Position numbers and translations under genes: made by a program. The notes below the pieces were generated by a model. The model was not told where the DNA came from and searched no databases. It saw only the letters and a program-made list of their open reading frames with translations. Of a DNA stretch of 64,000 nucleotides, positions 36,927 to 47,639 are shown one piece after another; position 1 is the first letter of the stretch, and each line of letters begins with the position of its first letter. Source of the stretch: Gammaproteobacteria bacterium (GTDB taxonomy: Bacteria > Pseudomonadota > Gammaproteobacteria > Pseudomonadales > Cellvibrionaceae). Location: assembly GCA_004173475.1 (NCBI GenBank), contig SEBU01000002.1, positions 372,001-436,000 of the forward strand. The letters run 5' to 3'.

Positions 36927-39900
36927 TTAAGAATGCGATGCCTTATCCGAATGCTGTGTGGCCTGCGCTAAATCCAGAAGCTCACGCAGGGCAACAGAGA
37001 AAACCGCAAAGTCAGTTCCACTTGCGGCTTGCAATTCATTCACCATTATTTTCCAACGATTAATTAACCCTGACTGATGCTGGCTCCACGTTGCCAATAA
37101 ATCTTTGATAGAGTTTTTCTGATCAAAAGATTTCATTAGCGAAATAGTCAATGAACGTAATTGTGATTCGAGATCATCCATGTAACTTTCGCGCGCCATT
37201 GCCTGCCAAAAAGTATCCACCTTAATGTGAGCTATTTGATTGGCAAACCACGGAAGACTTAAATATTCGCTGATACCAAAATAGAGTTCAGCAACTTCGT
37301 GTAGTCCTCTTTCTGTTTTACGCGCGGCTTCAGCAATACTTAATCCAGAATATAAATATGATGTTGATGACGCACGCAGAATAAAATCTTTTGGAATACC
37401 TATTTCCTGCAATCGTTGATACTGACCCTGCAGTTCTTCTAACTGACCACCTGAGAGCAAACTAGGAAGCTGCTCCGAGACGAAGCTAACAACGGGCGTG
37501 AAAAATTCAATTTCGGTTGCAGGATCAATACTGCGGCGACGATTGCGTAAAAACCACCGCGTTGCGCGGCGTACACGACGCATCATATTAACCATCAACT
37601 CATTTTGAACCTGGGACGGGACTTTATAATCAAGCGATGTCAAATCGCGAATAAATTTTTCCATTTGGTATACGTCGCGCGCAGCTATGTATGCCTTGGC
37701 AATTTCGCCAACACTTGCACCTGTAGCTTCGATTAAACGCTGGGCGAAGCTTATACCCATATTATTAATCATATCGTTGGCTATTTGTGTCGCAACAATT
37801 TCTCGTTTTAGTCTGTGATTGTAAAGCGGTTCATGAAATTCCTGAGTTATCTGGTGCGGAAATGCACCTTCTATTGCTTTCGCGACATAATGATTTTCGG
37901 AGATGTTTTCCGCCGCCAAATCCTCTTTCAATACCGCCTTGGCATAAGAAATCAAAATTGCTAATTCAGGGCGTGTAAGTCCCATTCCATGAGATTGACG
38001 CTCCAACAAAATATCATCGTCTGGTAAGAACTCCAGCTTTCGATTGAGCCGCTTTTGATTTTCCAGCATTGACATGAACCGACGATATTCAGCACCACGC
38101 GCTAAGGATTCAGATTCTGCGATACTGATCGCAAGCGTTTGGCGATAATTATTTTTTAACACCAAATCGGCGACATTATTTGTCATTTTCGCCAATAATT
38201 GATTGCGCTGCTTGTCAGTTAAGTCACCATTAGCAACAACTTCGTTTAATAAAATTTTTATATTAACTTCGTGATCGCTACAATCCACACCACCAGCATT
38301 ATCGATAAAATCTGTATTACATGCGCCACCGTTTAATGCATATTCTATGCGTCCACGTTGGGTCATTCCCAGATTACCGCCCTCCCCAAATACCTTACAG
38401 CGCAAATCTTCACCGTTCACACGCAAATTATCGTTGGCTTTGTCACCAACATCTGCATGACTTTCGGTGGATGCTTTTACATAAGTGCCAATACCACCGT
38501 TCCAAATTAGATCTACCGGTGCTTTTAACAAACAGCTTATTAATTCAGTCGGCGTTAAATTATCCTCACGGATTGCAAAGGCCTGTTTCATCTCCGGCGT
38601 GATACGAATGGATTTTGCGTCACGATTGAAAATGCCACCACCAGAGCTAATAAGAGCCTTGTCGTAATCAGCCCATGTCGTTTTTGGTGTGGTAAATAAA
38701 CGTTTACGCTCAATAAAACTTTTTGCAGAATCGGGGTTGGGGTCTATGAAAATATGCAGATGATTGAACGCTGCTACAAGGCATATATGTTCCGACAATA
38801 ACATCCCATTGCCGAACACATCGCCCGCCATATCACCAATACCTACAACGGTAAAATCCTGCTCTTGGATATTAATATTTTTTTCGCGGAAATGGCGCAT
38901 CACAGAAATCCACGCACCGCGCGCTGTAATTCCCATACCCTTGTGATCGTAGCCCTGGCTTCCGCCCGACGCAAAAGCATCGCCAAGCCAATGCTTATAC
39001 TCGTTGGAAATTTCATTCGCTATGTCGGAAAAAGTTGCAGTACCTTTGTCGGCTGCTACGACTAGATAGGGATCATCGTCGTCATAACGAATTACATTTT
39101 TAGGTGAAACTATTTTCCCTTCCACAAAATTATCAGTTAAATCCAGCAAACCGTGAATAAATATTTTGTAGCACGCGATGCCTTCTTGTTGCATAGCTTC
39201 ACGGCCACCGGTTTGCGGTGGTTGTTTACAAACGAAGCCACCTTTTGCACCGTTTGGAACTATGACCGCATTTTTAACCTGTTGTGCTTTCACAAGCCCT
39301 AAAACTTCTGTGCGGTAATCCTGCAAACGGTCAGACCAACGCAAGCCACCTCGCGCCACCTTTCCGCCGCGCAGATGCACGCCCTCCACTCGCGGTGAAA
39401 AAACGAAAATTTCGTAAAGTGGGCGCGGCTCTGGAATCTCCGGTATAGAACGCGTACTTAATTTAATAGACAGATGATCTTTTACACTAGCGTCATTATT
39501 TTTTTGAAAGAAATTCGTTCTTAAACTACCGTCGATTAACGCCAGGAATCGACGCAAGATCCGATCCTCATTCAGATTGCTCACACTATCCAGGCTAGCT
39601 AGAATCAGTTTTCGCTGCTGATTCACTTTTTCTGAACGGCTTTCGTTCGAAAGATCTAATGAAGGGTCAAATTTTATTTTAAAGAGTTCAATTAAGAGCC
39701 GACAAATTTCGCGTTGATTAACTAACGCATTTGCAATGTAATGTTCGGTGAAAGTAAAAAGTGTTTGGTGCATGTAACTTGCGTATGCACGCATTATATT
39801 TACTTCATGCCAATTCAGCTCGGCACTGAGCACCAATTTATTAAAGGCATCATTAACAGTTTGTTTGTGCCAAATTGCGGAAAAAGCTTCCTGAAAAATA

Positions 39901-41804
39901 TCTTTAACATCTAGCGCGTCGATCACGCCCGCCAGGTTGTAGCTCAATTTAAAATCGTGCAGCCAAATGACACCATCGCTTTTTTTGTGAATAGCGTAGG
40001 GATTTTCTGAAAGTACGCGCAAACCCAGATTTTCGAGAAGCGGAATTGCATCAGAAAGTTCAATAGTTTGAGTTTTCCTGAATATTTTAAAGCGAACAAT
40101 ATTGGGCTCAGCTCCCACAGGCTGATAAAAGCTCATGGCAATGTCATTGATAGTTTTTAACTCACCAATATAAGCAATATCGTGAACTGCCGTGCGTGAC
40201 TCAAAATACTCTTTGTACGAGGATGAAAATGCATCGCGATATTCTTGCAATAAACGCATGGCCTTTTCTTCACCGTGGGATTCAACTAGCGAGGCTTGCA
40301 AATGATCTTCCCAGGACCGCGATATTTCACGAATTTTTCGTTCAAGTTTTTCCTGGCTGTATTCGACCGGTAGCCGCTGGTCCAATTTAAAAACCAGATG
40401 TACTCGCGCAAGGATAGATTCCGAAAAATACGTATTAAATTCAGATTCAGTTGAATTTATCGCCTGCCCGATTATTTCCTGAATGCGCAATCGCATTTGT
40501 GTATTAAATACATCCCTGGGAATGTAAATCAGGCAACTAATAAATTTTCCGAAGGGATCACGCCGCATAAACAGACGAACCATATAACGCTCGTTAATAC
40601 GCGCTATCGCAGTTGCCGTTTCATACAATTCAGAACTATTGCTTAAAAATAATTCGTCGCGGGGAAAGGTATCGAGAATTTGTTGTAATGATTTGCCATC
40701 ATGACTGTGCGGGCTCAAACCGGTACGTTCAAACACCTTACTAACTTTATGGCGAATCATCGGGATGGTGCTAGGTGAAACTATGTAGACGCTCGACGTG
40801 TACAATCCCAAAAAGCGCATTTCACCGATAACGTCGCCTTTCGAGTTAAATTGTTTTACCACCACATAATCGGAGTAAGCCTGGCGGTGAACGCGCGAAC
40901 GTACTGCTGATTTTGAAAAGGTAAGTACCTGTGGCGCAAGATGGAAACGCGCCATGCCGGGATTTAGATCATCAGCTTCGGAATAGTTGGCATCGCCGCC
41001 TTTAAAAACAAATAACCCTAAACGCTTCTCAATTTTTTCGCGTAAAAATTTCTTTCCTTTTGTTTCACCAAATTCGTATTCGCTATACCCCAAAAAGGTA
41101 AAATTATTGTCGCGTAGCCATTTTAAAAATTCACGACTTTCGCTGACATTAGCAACAGCTACAGATTTTTCAGCGTGAGTTAGATTTTCTTCCGCCGCCT
41201 CAACCGCTTCTACCATAGGTTGGAAATCGCGAACTACTACGCTCAACTCCGCCATAACTGATAGCAAACTTTGGGTGATATCGTCGAGCTCTTCTTTGCG
41301 AGTTAATAAATTTATTTCTAAATAAACAAAGGCTTCTTTCTGAGACGGTGTTTGAACATCCAGGGCGTCAACGATATCAATCAACTGATGTTTGTTATCA
41401 CGAACAACACAGAGCACCGTACTTTTAATCGCGTGTATAGCAATATTGCGGCGATTTAATTCAATGCGAATGGAGTCCACTAAAAAGGGCATATCAGTTT
41501 GCTGAACAACCAAGACCGTGTGCGGGCATACCCAACCTTCAACATCTAGTTTGGGATTAATCAAGTTGACCTTGGGATGCGCGCCATCGAATATTTGAAT
41601 GTATTTCCACCACTGGTAAACACTGCCGAATACATCGCCTAAATAACGACCAGCCAATTCTTCTAGAGGGTAGCGGGAAAAATAATATTCTGTGAATTTA
41701 ATAAATCCCTGCAACTCCGCTTTGGGTATTTTTTCGCCAGCAAAAGCTCTAATGTCTTGTACGAAGGTGTTGAGGTCTTGAGAGGCAACCAATTGACTAT
41801 TCAC
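36927..41804 (-). CDS. gdhB: NAD-specific glutamate dehydrogenase, 180-kDa class
   Basis: A 1625-residue NAD-dependent glutamate dehydrogenase, which deaminates glutamate to 2-oxoglutarate for catabolism. The catalytic domain in the middle shows GGKVARGGLRWSDR, VPNGAKGGFV, DYDKALISSGGG and the dinucleotide region FTVVGIGDMAGDVFGNG. Long N-terminal ACT-like and C-terminal helical regions are specific to this class. The start is a GTG at 41802-41804 with AAGGAG five bases before it. It is followed by the DUF2835 gene. Confidence 0.95.
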   Translation of the reverse strand: MNSQLVASQDLNTFVQDIRAFAGEKIPKAELQGFIKFTEYYFSRYPLEELAGRYLGDVFGSVYQWWKYIQIFDGAHPKVNLINPKLDVEGWVCPHTVLVVQQTDMPFLVDSIRIELNRRNIAIHAIKSTVLCVVRDNKHQLIDIVDALDVQTPSQKEAFVYLEINLLTRKEELDDITQSLLSVMAELSVVVRDFQPMVEAVEAAEENLTHAEKSVAVANVSESREFLKWLRDNNFTFLGYSEYEFGETKGKKFLREKIEKRLGLFVFKGGDANYSEADDLNPGMARFHLAPQVLTFSKSAVRSRVHRQAYSDYVVVKQFNSKGDVIGEMRFLGLYTSSVYIVSPSTIPMIRHKVSKVFERTGLSPHSHDGKSLQQILDTFPRDELFLSNSSELYETATAIARINERYMVRLFMRRDPFGKFISCLIYIPRDVFNTQMRLRIQEIIGQAINSTESEFNTYFSESILARVHLVFKLDQRLPVEYSQEKLERKIREISRSWEDHLQASLVESHGEEKAMRLLQEYRDAFSSSYKEYFESRTAVHDIAYIGELKTINDIAMSFYQPVGAEPNIVRFKIFRKTQTIELSDAIPLLENLGLRVLSENPYAIHKKSDGVIWLHDFKLSYNLAGVIDALDVKDIFQEAFSAIWHKQTVNDAFNKLVLSAELNWHEVNIMRAYASYMHQTLFTFTEHYIANALVNQREICRLLIELFKIKFDPSLDLSNESRSEKVNQQRKLILASLDSVSNLNEDRILRRFLALIDGSLRTNFFQKNNDASVKDHLSIKLSTRSIPEIPEPRPLYEIFVFSPRVEGVHLRGGKVARGGLRWSDRLQDYRTEVLGLVKAQQVKNAVIVPNGAKGGFVCKQPPQTGGREAMQQEGIACYKIFIHGLLDLTDNFVEGKIVSPKNVIRYDDDDPYLVVAADKGTATFSDIANEISNEYKHWLGDAFASGGSQGYDHKGMGITARGAWISVMRHFREKNINIQEQDFTVVGIGDMAGDVFGNGMLLSEHICLVAAFNHLHIFIDPNPDSAKSFIERKRLFTTPKTTWADYDKALISSGGGIFNRDAKSIRITPEMKQAFAIREDNLTPTELISCLLKAPVDLIWNGGIGTYVKASTESHADVGDKANDNLRVNGEDLRCKVFGEGGNLGMTQRGRIEYALNGGACNTDFIDNAGGVDCSDHEVNIKILLNEVVANGDLTDKQRNQLLAKMTNNVADLVLKNNYRQTLAISIAESESLARGAEYRRFMSMLENQKRLNRKLEFLPDDDILLERQSHGMGLTRPELAILISYAKAVLKEDLAAENISENHYVAKAIEGAFPHQITQEFHEPLYNHRLKREIVATQIANDMINNMGISFAQRLIEATGASVGEIAKAYIAARDVYQMEKFIRDLTSLDYKVPSQVQNELMVNMMRRVRRATRWFLRNRRRSIDPATEIEFFTPVVSFVSEQLPSLLSGGQLEELQGQYQRLQEIGIPKDFILRASSTSYLYSGLSIAEAARKTERGLHEVAELYFGISEYLSLPWFANQIAHIKVDTFWQAMARESYMDDLESQLRSLTISLMKSFDQKNSIKDLLATWSQHQSGLINRWKIMVNELQAASGTDFAVFSVALRELLDLAQATQHSDKASHS

Positions 41805-42071
41805 ACAGACTCCTTTAAATCATCGAGACCCAAAAGTGGGAGAAAACAACGTATTATTCGCAACTTTGCATTAAGCCTAGCCCATAAATATACATAGAGC
41901 GCAAACGCATTGCTGAGTAGACATTAAAAGTAAAATTCGATTCCATTGACCTCTTGAAAATAAAGGAACTGACACCAAATGTTGCGGTCTATCCGCCGCG
42001 CTCAGCGCTAATCAGGTCTGGTTAGCTAACGAATTTTTAGTATTCGATTCAACCTTAAGGCAATCTTGTTT

Positions 42072-43031
42072 ATGAGTAACTTACAACAAATTCAAAATTT
42101 AAAGCTCTGGATGAATGACCAAATTATCGGCCAGGAACATTTGGTTGAGCGTTTGCTGATTGCGCTGCTAGCCGATGGTCATTTACTTGTGGAGGGTGCA
42201 CCAGGTCTCGCTAAAACCAAAGCCATTAAAACCCTCGCGCAAGCAATCGAAGGAGATTTTCATCGCATCCAATTTACACCCGATTTGCTACCAGCCGATG
42301 TCACCGGTACAGACATTTATCGCCCCCAGCAAGGAACATTTGAATTCCAGCCAGGCCCGATTTTTCATAACTTGGTGTTGGCAGATGAAATTAACCGTGC
42401 TCCTGCAAAAGTGCAATCGGCGTTATTGGAAGCTATGGCCGAGCGCCAAGTGAGCGTTGGTAGTAGAACCTACCCACTCCCTTCTTTATTTATGGTAATG
42501 GCAACCCAAAACCCCATTGAACAAGAAGGTACTTATCCATTACCGGAAGCCCAGCTCGACCGTTTCCTATTACACGTTAATGTGGATTATCCCGATGTAG
42601 CGGCCGAGCGCCGCATCCTGCAGTTAGTACGCAATGAAGCTGCCGCAATACCTTCAGTAGAACCAGTCACCATTACCCAAGCGACGCTCATGGCAGCACG
42701 CACTGAAATTCTTCAACTGCACATGGCAGCGAGCGTTGAGGAATACGTTGTGCAGTTGATAAATGCTACACGACGCCCTACGCATTACAGCGCCGATTTG
42801 GGCGAAATGCTGGAATACGGTGCGAGTCCTCGCGGCACTATTGCGCTCGACCGTTGCGCCCGGGCCTATGCATGGCTGCAAGGCAAAGATTTCGTTAGCC
42901 CCGATGATGTTCAGGCAGTCATTCACGATTGCTTACGCCATCGCCTGATTTTAAGTTTTGAGGCTGAAGCAAGCGGTATAGATAGCAACAAAGTTATCGA
43001 CAAACTCCTCAGCTCAGTGCCCCTGGCGTAA
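42072..43031 (+). CDS. MoxR-family AAA+ ATPase
   Basis: A 319-residue MoxR-type ATPase, a chaperone that matures or remodels VWA-containing partners. Walker A GAPGLAKT, Walker B LVLADEINR, the sensor region ATQNPIEQEGTYPLPEAQLDR and an Arg finger are present. The ATG at 42072 is used. It opens the six-gene operon whose products (DUF58, DUF4381, two VWA proteins and BatD) are the standard MoxR partners. Cytoplasmic, acting at the membrane. Confidence 0.94.
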   Translation: MSNLQQIQNLKLWMNDQIIGQEHLVERLLIALLADGHLLVEGAPGLAKTKAIKTLAQAIEGDFHRIQFTPDLLPADVTGTDIYRPQQGTFEFQPGPIFHNLVLADEINRAPAKVQSALLEAMAERQVSVGSRTYPLPSLFMVMATQNPIEQEGTYPLPEAQLDRFLLHVNVDYPDVAAERRILQLVRNEAAAIPSVEPVTITQATLMAARTEILQLHMAASVEEYVVQLINATRRPTHYSADLGEMLEYGASPRGTIALDRCARAYAWLQGKDFVSPDDVQAVIHDCLRHRLILSFEAEASGIDSNKVIDKLLSSVPLA

Positions 43032-43036
43032 ATCAT

Positions 43037-43996
43037 ATGCAATTGACCGGTGTGAAAATAAGCGATCAGCTTGCACAATTAAATCCGCATGGCGCTTATG
43101 TAAATCTGGCGAATTTATTGCGAGTACGTTTTGCCGCGCAAGATTTGCGTTTATTTGTTAAACGTCCGGTAAAAAGCCAGCTTAATGGCGCTGAGCGAAC
43201 TCGTTTCCGCGGACGCGGGATGGATTTTGAAGAAGTGCGCCTTTATCAAGCCGGCGATGATGTGAGAAGTATCGACTGGCGAGTAACTGCGCGCACGCAG
43301 GTACCGCATACCAAGTTGTATCGTGAAGAACGCGAGCGGCCCGTATTTGTATTGGTTGATCAACGAGCCCCCATGTTTTTTGGTAGCCAACGCTGCTTCA
43401 AATCAGTTCTTGCCGGACACATTGCGGCGAACCTTGCCTGGGCTGCGCTCAGTAACAGCGATCGTATCGGCGGTTTGATTTTTGGAGACGAGGCGCAGCG
43501 GGACATAAAACCACGTCGTAGCAAACATGCCGTGCTCGAATTACTTCACCAACTTCAAGAATTCAATCAGCAATTACGCTCTCCCATTAGATCTGAACGA
43601 GGCAAGTCTCTGACGGCTGTATTAACTGATGCCCGCCGTATTGCCAAACCAGGTTGCGCATTATTTTTGGTGAGTGACTTTAGTGATTACGATCAACAGT
43701 GCGAACAACAATTATTTGAATTAGCGCGCCATACCGACGTCACTCTCATTCACGTGTTTGATCCATTGGAAAAACAATTGCAAAGTAATTCACGCTTAAC
43801 GGTGAGTGATGGCGTTTCGCGTTTGCAGCTGCCTACTGACGAATCGCAATTTCAGCAAGCCTATCAAAATGCTTACGCTCAGCGTTTGGATCTTTTAACG
43901 CGAAGTGCAAAACGACTCGCTTTACCGCTACTTTCCTACGCCACTACCGATAACTTGCAGCAATTATTGCGCGAACGATTCGCAGCGAAGAAATAA
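43037..43996 (+). CDS. DUF58 domain protein
   Basis: A 319-residue DUF58 protein. The family block GRGMDFEEVRLYQAGDDVRSIDWRV and HTKLYREERE are at about 60-105, and a VWA-like fold covers the rest. The middle has VLVDQRAPMFFG in place of the MIDAS of the neighbours. It follows moxR by five bases and precedes the DUF4381 gene by three. It probably works with MoxR as an adaptor or client. Confidence 0.93.
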   Translation: MQLTGVKISDQLAQLNPHGAYVNLANLLRVRFAAQDLRLFVKRPVKSQLNGAERTRFRGRGMDFEEVRLYQAGDDVRSIDWRVTARTQVPHTKLYREERERPVFVLVDQRAPMFFGSQRCFKSVLAGHIAANLAWAALSNSDRIGGLIFGDEAQRDIKPRRSKHAVLELLHQLQEFNQQLRSPIRSERGKSLTAVLTDARRIAKPGCALFLVSDFSDYDQQCEQQLFELARHTDVTLIHVFDPLEKQLQSNSRLTVSDGVSRLQLPTDESQFQQAYQNAYAQRLDLLTRSAKRLALPLLSYATTDNLQQLLRERFAAKK

Positions 43997-43999
43997 TAT

Positions 44000-44581
44000 A
44001 TGACTCAGGATCCCTCAACTATTTCTCCAACCACTACTGCCACTCAAGATCCGCTTGCGCAGCTGCAAGATATTCATTTACCGCCGGAGATTGGTCTGTG
44101 GCCGCCAGCTTGGGGCTGGTGGATGTTAGCCCTTATTGTAGTTGCGGTTATCAGCGCGTTGGTATTTTTTATTAGACAAAAAAAACAACGTAATGCGTAC
44201 AGAGCATTGGCAATCGCTGAATTAAATAACATTCATAAAAAATATAGCGTCGAACAGAATTCGGAATATTTGCAAAATCTAAGCATTATTTTGCGTCGCA
44301 CAGCGCTGAGCGGTTTTGACTCGCAATTTAATGCGAGTTTAAAAGGTAGAGACTGGCTAGAATGGCTTGACCAACAGTGCGTTAAGGCGAATGGACAATT
44401 TAGCAAAGGGGTTGGCTCCGCACTGCTAATTGGTCCCTATCAAAAAAATCCGGAATTTAATCGCGATGAGTTGCATAGATTAAGTTTGCTGTGGGTAAAA
44501 GAGCATCGCAATCAATGGCAACAACGCAGCAAAAATAAACCGAAGCCCTTAACCAATAGCGAGGCCAACAATCATGTTTGA
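44000..44581 (+). CDS. DUF4381 domain protein
   Basis: A 193-residue DUF4381 protein with one transmembrane helix at about 35-57 (GWWMLALIVVAVISALVFF). The C-terminal half is soluble and contains YLQNLSIILRRTALSGF, a segment conserved in this family. It overlaps the BatA gene by eight bases. In Bat operons this protein sits between DUF58 and BatA and is taken as a membrane component of the MoxR-VWA assembly. Confidence 0.9.
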   Translation: MTQDPSTISPTTTATQDPLAQLQDIHLPPEIGLWPPAWGWWMLALIVVAVISALVFFIRQKKQRNAYRALAIAELNNIHKKYSVEQNSEYLQNLSIILRRTALSGFDSQFNASLKGRDWLEWLDQQCVKANGQFSKGVGSALLIGPYQKNPEFNRDELHRLSLLWVKEHRNQWQQRSKNKPKPLTNSEANNHV

Positions 44582-45593
44582 ATTGCAATGGCCATGGTTA
44601 TTAGCGCTCATACCGCTTCCGTTACTGATTATTTTATTACCGGCACAAAAAAAAGAGGAAGCCGCTCTACGTGTTCCTTTTTTTGCACAGGTTAAAACCC
44701 TCGAAACTAAAACCCATTCATTAGGCTCGCAAAAACGTGCCGGTGCATTATTGTTATGGCTGATATGGATGTGCCTGGTGCTTGCAGCGGCCAATCCACA
44801 GTGGATTGGCGAACCTGTGAGCATGCCTAATAGCGGTCGTGATTTATTAATTGCAGTTGATATTTCAGGCAGTATGAAAATTGACGACATGAAATATCAA
44901 GGTAATCCCATTCGGCGTCTTGAAGCTGTAAAAATGGTTGTTGGAGATTTCGTAAAAAACCGCAAGAGTGATCGGCTTGGTTTGGTGCTCTTCGGCACCC
45001 AAGCTTATCTACAAGCACCGCTCACTTATGATCGCCAGACTGTGAATACGTTATTGCAAGAAACCGAAATTGGTTTTGCGGGAGATCAAACGTCAATCGG
45101 TGACGCAATAGGCCTTGCAATAAAACGTTTGCGAGCAAGACCAGACGCGCAACGTGTTCTCATTGTTCTCACTGACGGAGCGAATACCGCCGGCGAACTT
45201 GAACCCATTAAAGCAGCAGAACTTGCCGAAAAAGAACACGTAAAAATTTATACCATTGGTTTCGGCGCTGACGAAATGCTAGTTGATAATGGTTTTTTTG
45301 GCTCACGCGTTATAAACCCATCCGCTGATCTCGACGAACCTACAATGCGTGCAATCGCAGATAAAACGGGTGGACAATATTTCCGTGCGCGCAATTTGGA
45401 AGAGTTAGGTGATGTTCACCAAATGTTAAATCGCCTTGAGCCGATAGAAACAGAGGATGAAAAATTTCGTCCGGTAAATAGCTTATTTTACTATCCATTA
45501 ATTACTGCGCTATTACTCAGTTTCCTATGGTCTCTTATCAGGATTCTACGCAGTAGCGCGGCAGATCAAAAAACACGAGGAGTTGCGTCGTGA
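44574..45593 (+). CDS. batA: VWA-domain membrane protein, BatA type
   Basis: A 339-residue BatA-like protein: two N-terminal membrane helices, a von Willebrand A domain with the metal site DISGS (in LIAVDISGSMK) plus later Thr and Asp positions, and a C-terminal membrane helix. The arrangement and the following batB-type gene match the Bacteroides aerotolerance operon. It overlaps DUF4381 by eight bases and the next gene by four. Probable role: envelope or redox-stress related protein assembly; not proven in this lineage. Confidence 0.9.
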   Translation: MFELQWPWLLALIPLPLLIILLPAQKKEEAALRVPFFAQVKTLETKTHSLGSQKRAGALLLWLIWMCLVLAAANPQWIGEPVSMPNSGRDLLIAVDISGSMKIDDMKYQGNPIRRLEAVKMVVGDFVKNRKSDRLGLVLFGTQAYLQAPLTYDRQTVNTLLQETEIGFAGDQTSIGDAIGLAIKRLRARPDAQRVLIVLTDGANTAGELEPIKAAELAEKEHVKIYTIGFGADEMLVDNGFFGSRVINPSADLDEPTMRAIADKTGGQYFRARNLEELGDVHQMLNRLEPIETEDEKFRPVNSLFYYPLITALLLSFLWSLIRILRSSAADQKTRGVAS

Positions 45594-47620
45594 ACTTCTT
45601 GGCAGAACAATTTCATTTAATGACCGCTCAATTCCATTGGCTACGACCTGCATGGCTGCTTGCGATAGTACCCGCTATCATCTTATGCATTTTTTTATGG
45701 CGAATAAAAAAACATGCGCATCAATGGCAACAGTTAATTGCCCCGGAACTTTTGCCTTTTTTATTGGATGGTAAAACCGTTCAGACTAAAAAATCATTGA
45801 TTTGGGTATTACTATTGGCCTGGATAATTAGCAGCATTGCGATCGCTGGCCCTTCCTGGACCAAACGCCCTACCCCTGTAGAAAAAAACCAAAATGCTTT
45901 GGTTATTCTGCTGGACTTGTCGTACTCGATGATTAGCGAAGACATCAAACCTTCTCGTATAGCCCGCGCGCGGTTGAAAATTGCCGATATTCTCCGCGAC
46001 AGAAAAGACGGGCAAACCGCCTTGGTGGCTTACGCAGGCGAAGCTCACACGGTGACACCTATCAGCGACGACAGTGCAACCATCGTAAGTTTGTTATCGT
46101 CTATGCACCCGACCATTATGCCGCTACAAGGTAGTAATACAGAGGATGCTGTTGCGCGTGGTATCCAGCTATTGCATGACGCTGGCGCAACCCAGGGCGA
46201 TTTACTATTAATTACAGACGGCGTTGTACCGGAGGCGTTTGATAAAATTCAAAGTTTGCTTTCCGGTAGCAAGATTCGTTTAAATATCCTGGGTGTAGGC
46301 ACAACACAACCCGCACCTATCCCCAATATTAACGGTGGATTTCTGCGCGATAATGCGGGCGCGATTATTACTACTCAACTCAATACTGCTGAGCTTTCTC
46401 AATTGGCGCAACGTGTGAATGGTCGTTACCACGAAATTTCAAATAACAATGCTGATATCGAATATTTAAAACCGCTCGAGCTTAAGGAAGAAGATAAACC
46501 AAAAATACAACGGGACTTTGATCAATGGATGGATCAAGGCCATTGGTTTGTATTTTTGTTATTACCTATAGTCTTATTTTGTTTTAGACGGGGTTTATTA
46601 TTTTCCTTGCTGCTCATCCCTATACTCGGTTTTGCCCCATCGCAAAGTTACGCCTTCGGGCTCGACGATATTTGGCTTACTAAAAACCAGCAAGCACAAC
46701 AGCAATTAAAAAGCGGTGATGCCAAAAGCGCAGCCGAAAAATTTGATTCTTCAGAGTGGAAGGCCGCTGCTCAATATCGTGCAGGAGACTTCGCTGCGGC
46801 TGCAGAAAGCTACTCCAAAATCGACACTGCAAGCGGTCATTACAATCGTGGCAATGCCTTAGCTAAATTGGGAAAATTGGAGGACGCAATCAAAGCTTAT
46901 GACGAAGCTTTAAAACGCGACGCCAATATGGAAGATGCGAAAAAAAATCGCGAGCTTGCGGAAAAATTGCTTAAACAACAGAAAGAACAACAAGAAAAAA
47001 ATAAGGATGATAAAAATCAGGATCAACAAGATCAAAAAAATGATAAAGATAAAAATGGTGATAAAAAGGACCAACAAAATCAACAGGACAATAAAAATTC
47101 CGAGAATAACGAAGAAAATAAGCAAGATAGCAATAGCGATAGCAGTAAAGATCAAAATGACCAGAATCAAAATAGCAGCAATCAAAGCAGTAAAGACGAT
47201 CAGGGCAATCAAAAGCCAAATGAGCAAAATGCCGGTGATCAGCAACAAAGTAGCAGCCAAAGTTCCGCATCTGCTACGGCAAACGATCAAGCCGAACAAA
47301 GTTCGTCTGCTGCCAACGCAGCGCAAGCTGGCCAATCATCAAGTGCAAGTACCAGCAAGCAACCTTCTGCTGCACAAGCTTCTTCTGCAAACTCCTCAGC
47401 CGGCGGCGATGACGAACAGCAAGCTCAAGCAGCCCAGTTGAATCAAGATAATTTAACGGATGAGCAGAAACAGGCCATGGAGCAATGGCTGCGACGTGTC
47501 CCTGACGACCCAGGGGGTTTATTGCGAAATAAATTTAAATATCAGTATCAATTGAATCGCCAAAAACATGCTGAAGGCGAACTGAAATCGCCAGAAAATA
47601 ATGCTGACCAACGCTTATAA
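45590..47620 (+). CDS. BatB/BatC-like fusion: VWA plus TPR and low-complexity tail
   Basis: A 676-residue protein starting at the GTG that overlaps batA. The first part resembles BatB: membrane helices and a VWA domain with the metal site DLSYS. A middle membrane helix pair precedes TPR repeats (AAQYRAGDFAAAAESY and the GNALAKLGKLEDAIKAYDEAL segment) as in BatC. Then a long K/D/N/Q-rich and S/A/Q-rich low-complexity tail covers about 465-615, before a short conserved C-terminus near MEQWLRRVPDDPGGLLR. BatB and BatC are often separate; here they are fused. Confidence 0.88.
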   Translation: MNFLAEQFHLMTAQFHWLRPAWLLAIVPAIILCIFLWRIKKHAHQWQQLIAPELLPFLLDGKTVQTKKSLIWVLLLAWIISSIAIAGPSWTKRPTPVEKNQNALVILLDLSYSMISEDIKPSRIARARLKIADILRDRKDGQTALVAYAGEAHTVTPISDDSATIVSLLSSMHPTIMPLQGSNTEDAVARGIQLLHDAGATQGDLLLITDGVVPEAFDKIQSLLSGSKIRLNILGVGTTQPAPIPNINGGFLRDNAGAIITTQLNTAELSQLAQRVNGRYHEISNNNADIEYLKPLELKEEDKPKIQRDFDQWMDQGHWFVFLLLPIVLFCFRRGLLFSLLLIPILGFAPSQSYAFGLDDIWLTKNQQAQQQLKSGDAKSAAEKFDSSEWKAAAQYRAGDFAAAAESYSKIDTASGHYNRGNALAKLGKLEDAIKAYDEALKRDANMEDAKKNRELAEKLLKQQKEQQEKNKDDKNQDQQDQKNDKDKNGDKKDQQNQQDNKNSENNEENKQDSNSDSSKDQNDQNQNSSNQSSKDDQGNQKPNEQNAGDQQQSSSQSSASATANDQAEQSSSAANAAQAGQSSSASTSKQPSAAQASSANSSAGGDDEQQAQAAQLNQDNLTDEQKQAMEQWLRRVPDDPGGLLRNKFKYQYQLNRQKHAEGELKSPENNADQRL

Positions 47621-47639
47621 TTAAAAGACGACGAAATAT

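Noticed and set aside
46910-47441. Several open frames on both strands within the BatB/C low-complexity region
   Set aside because: They are shadows of the biased K/D/N/Q codons; composition is one-sided (Ile/Leu/Phe runs or Lys/Ile runs) and no ribosome sites are seen.
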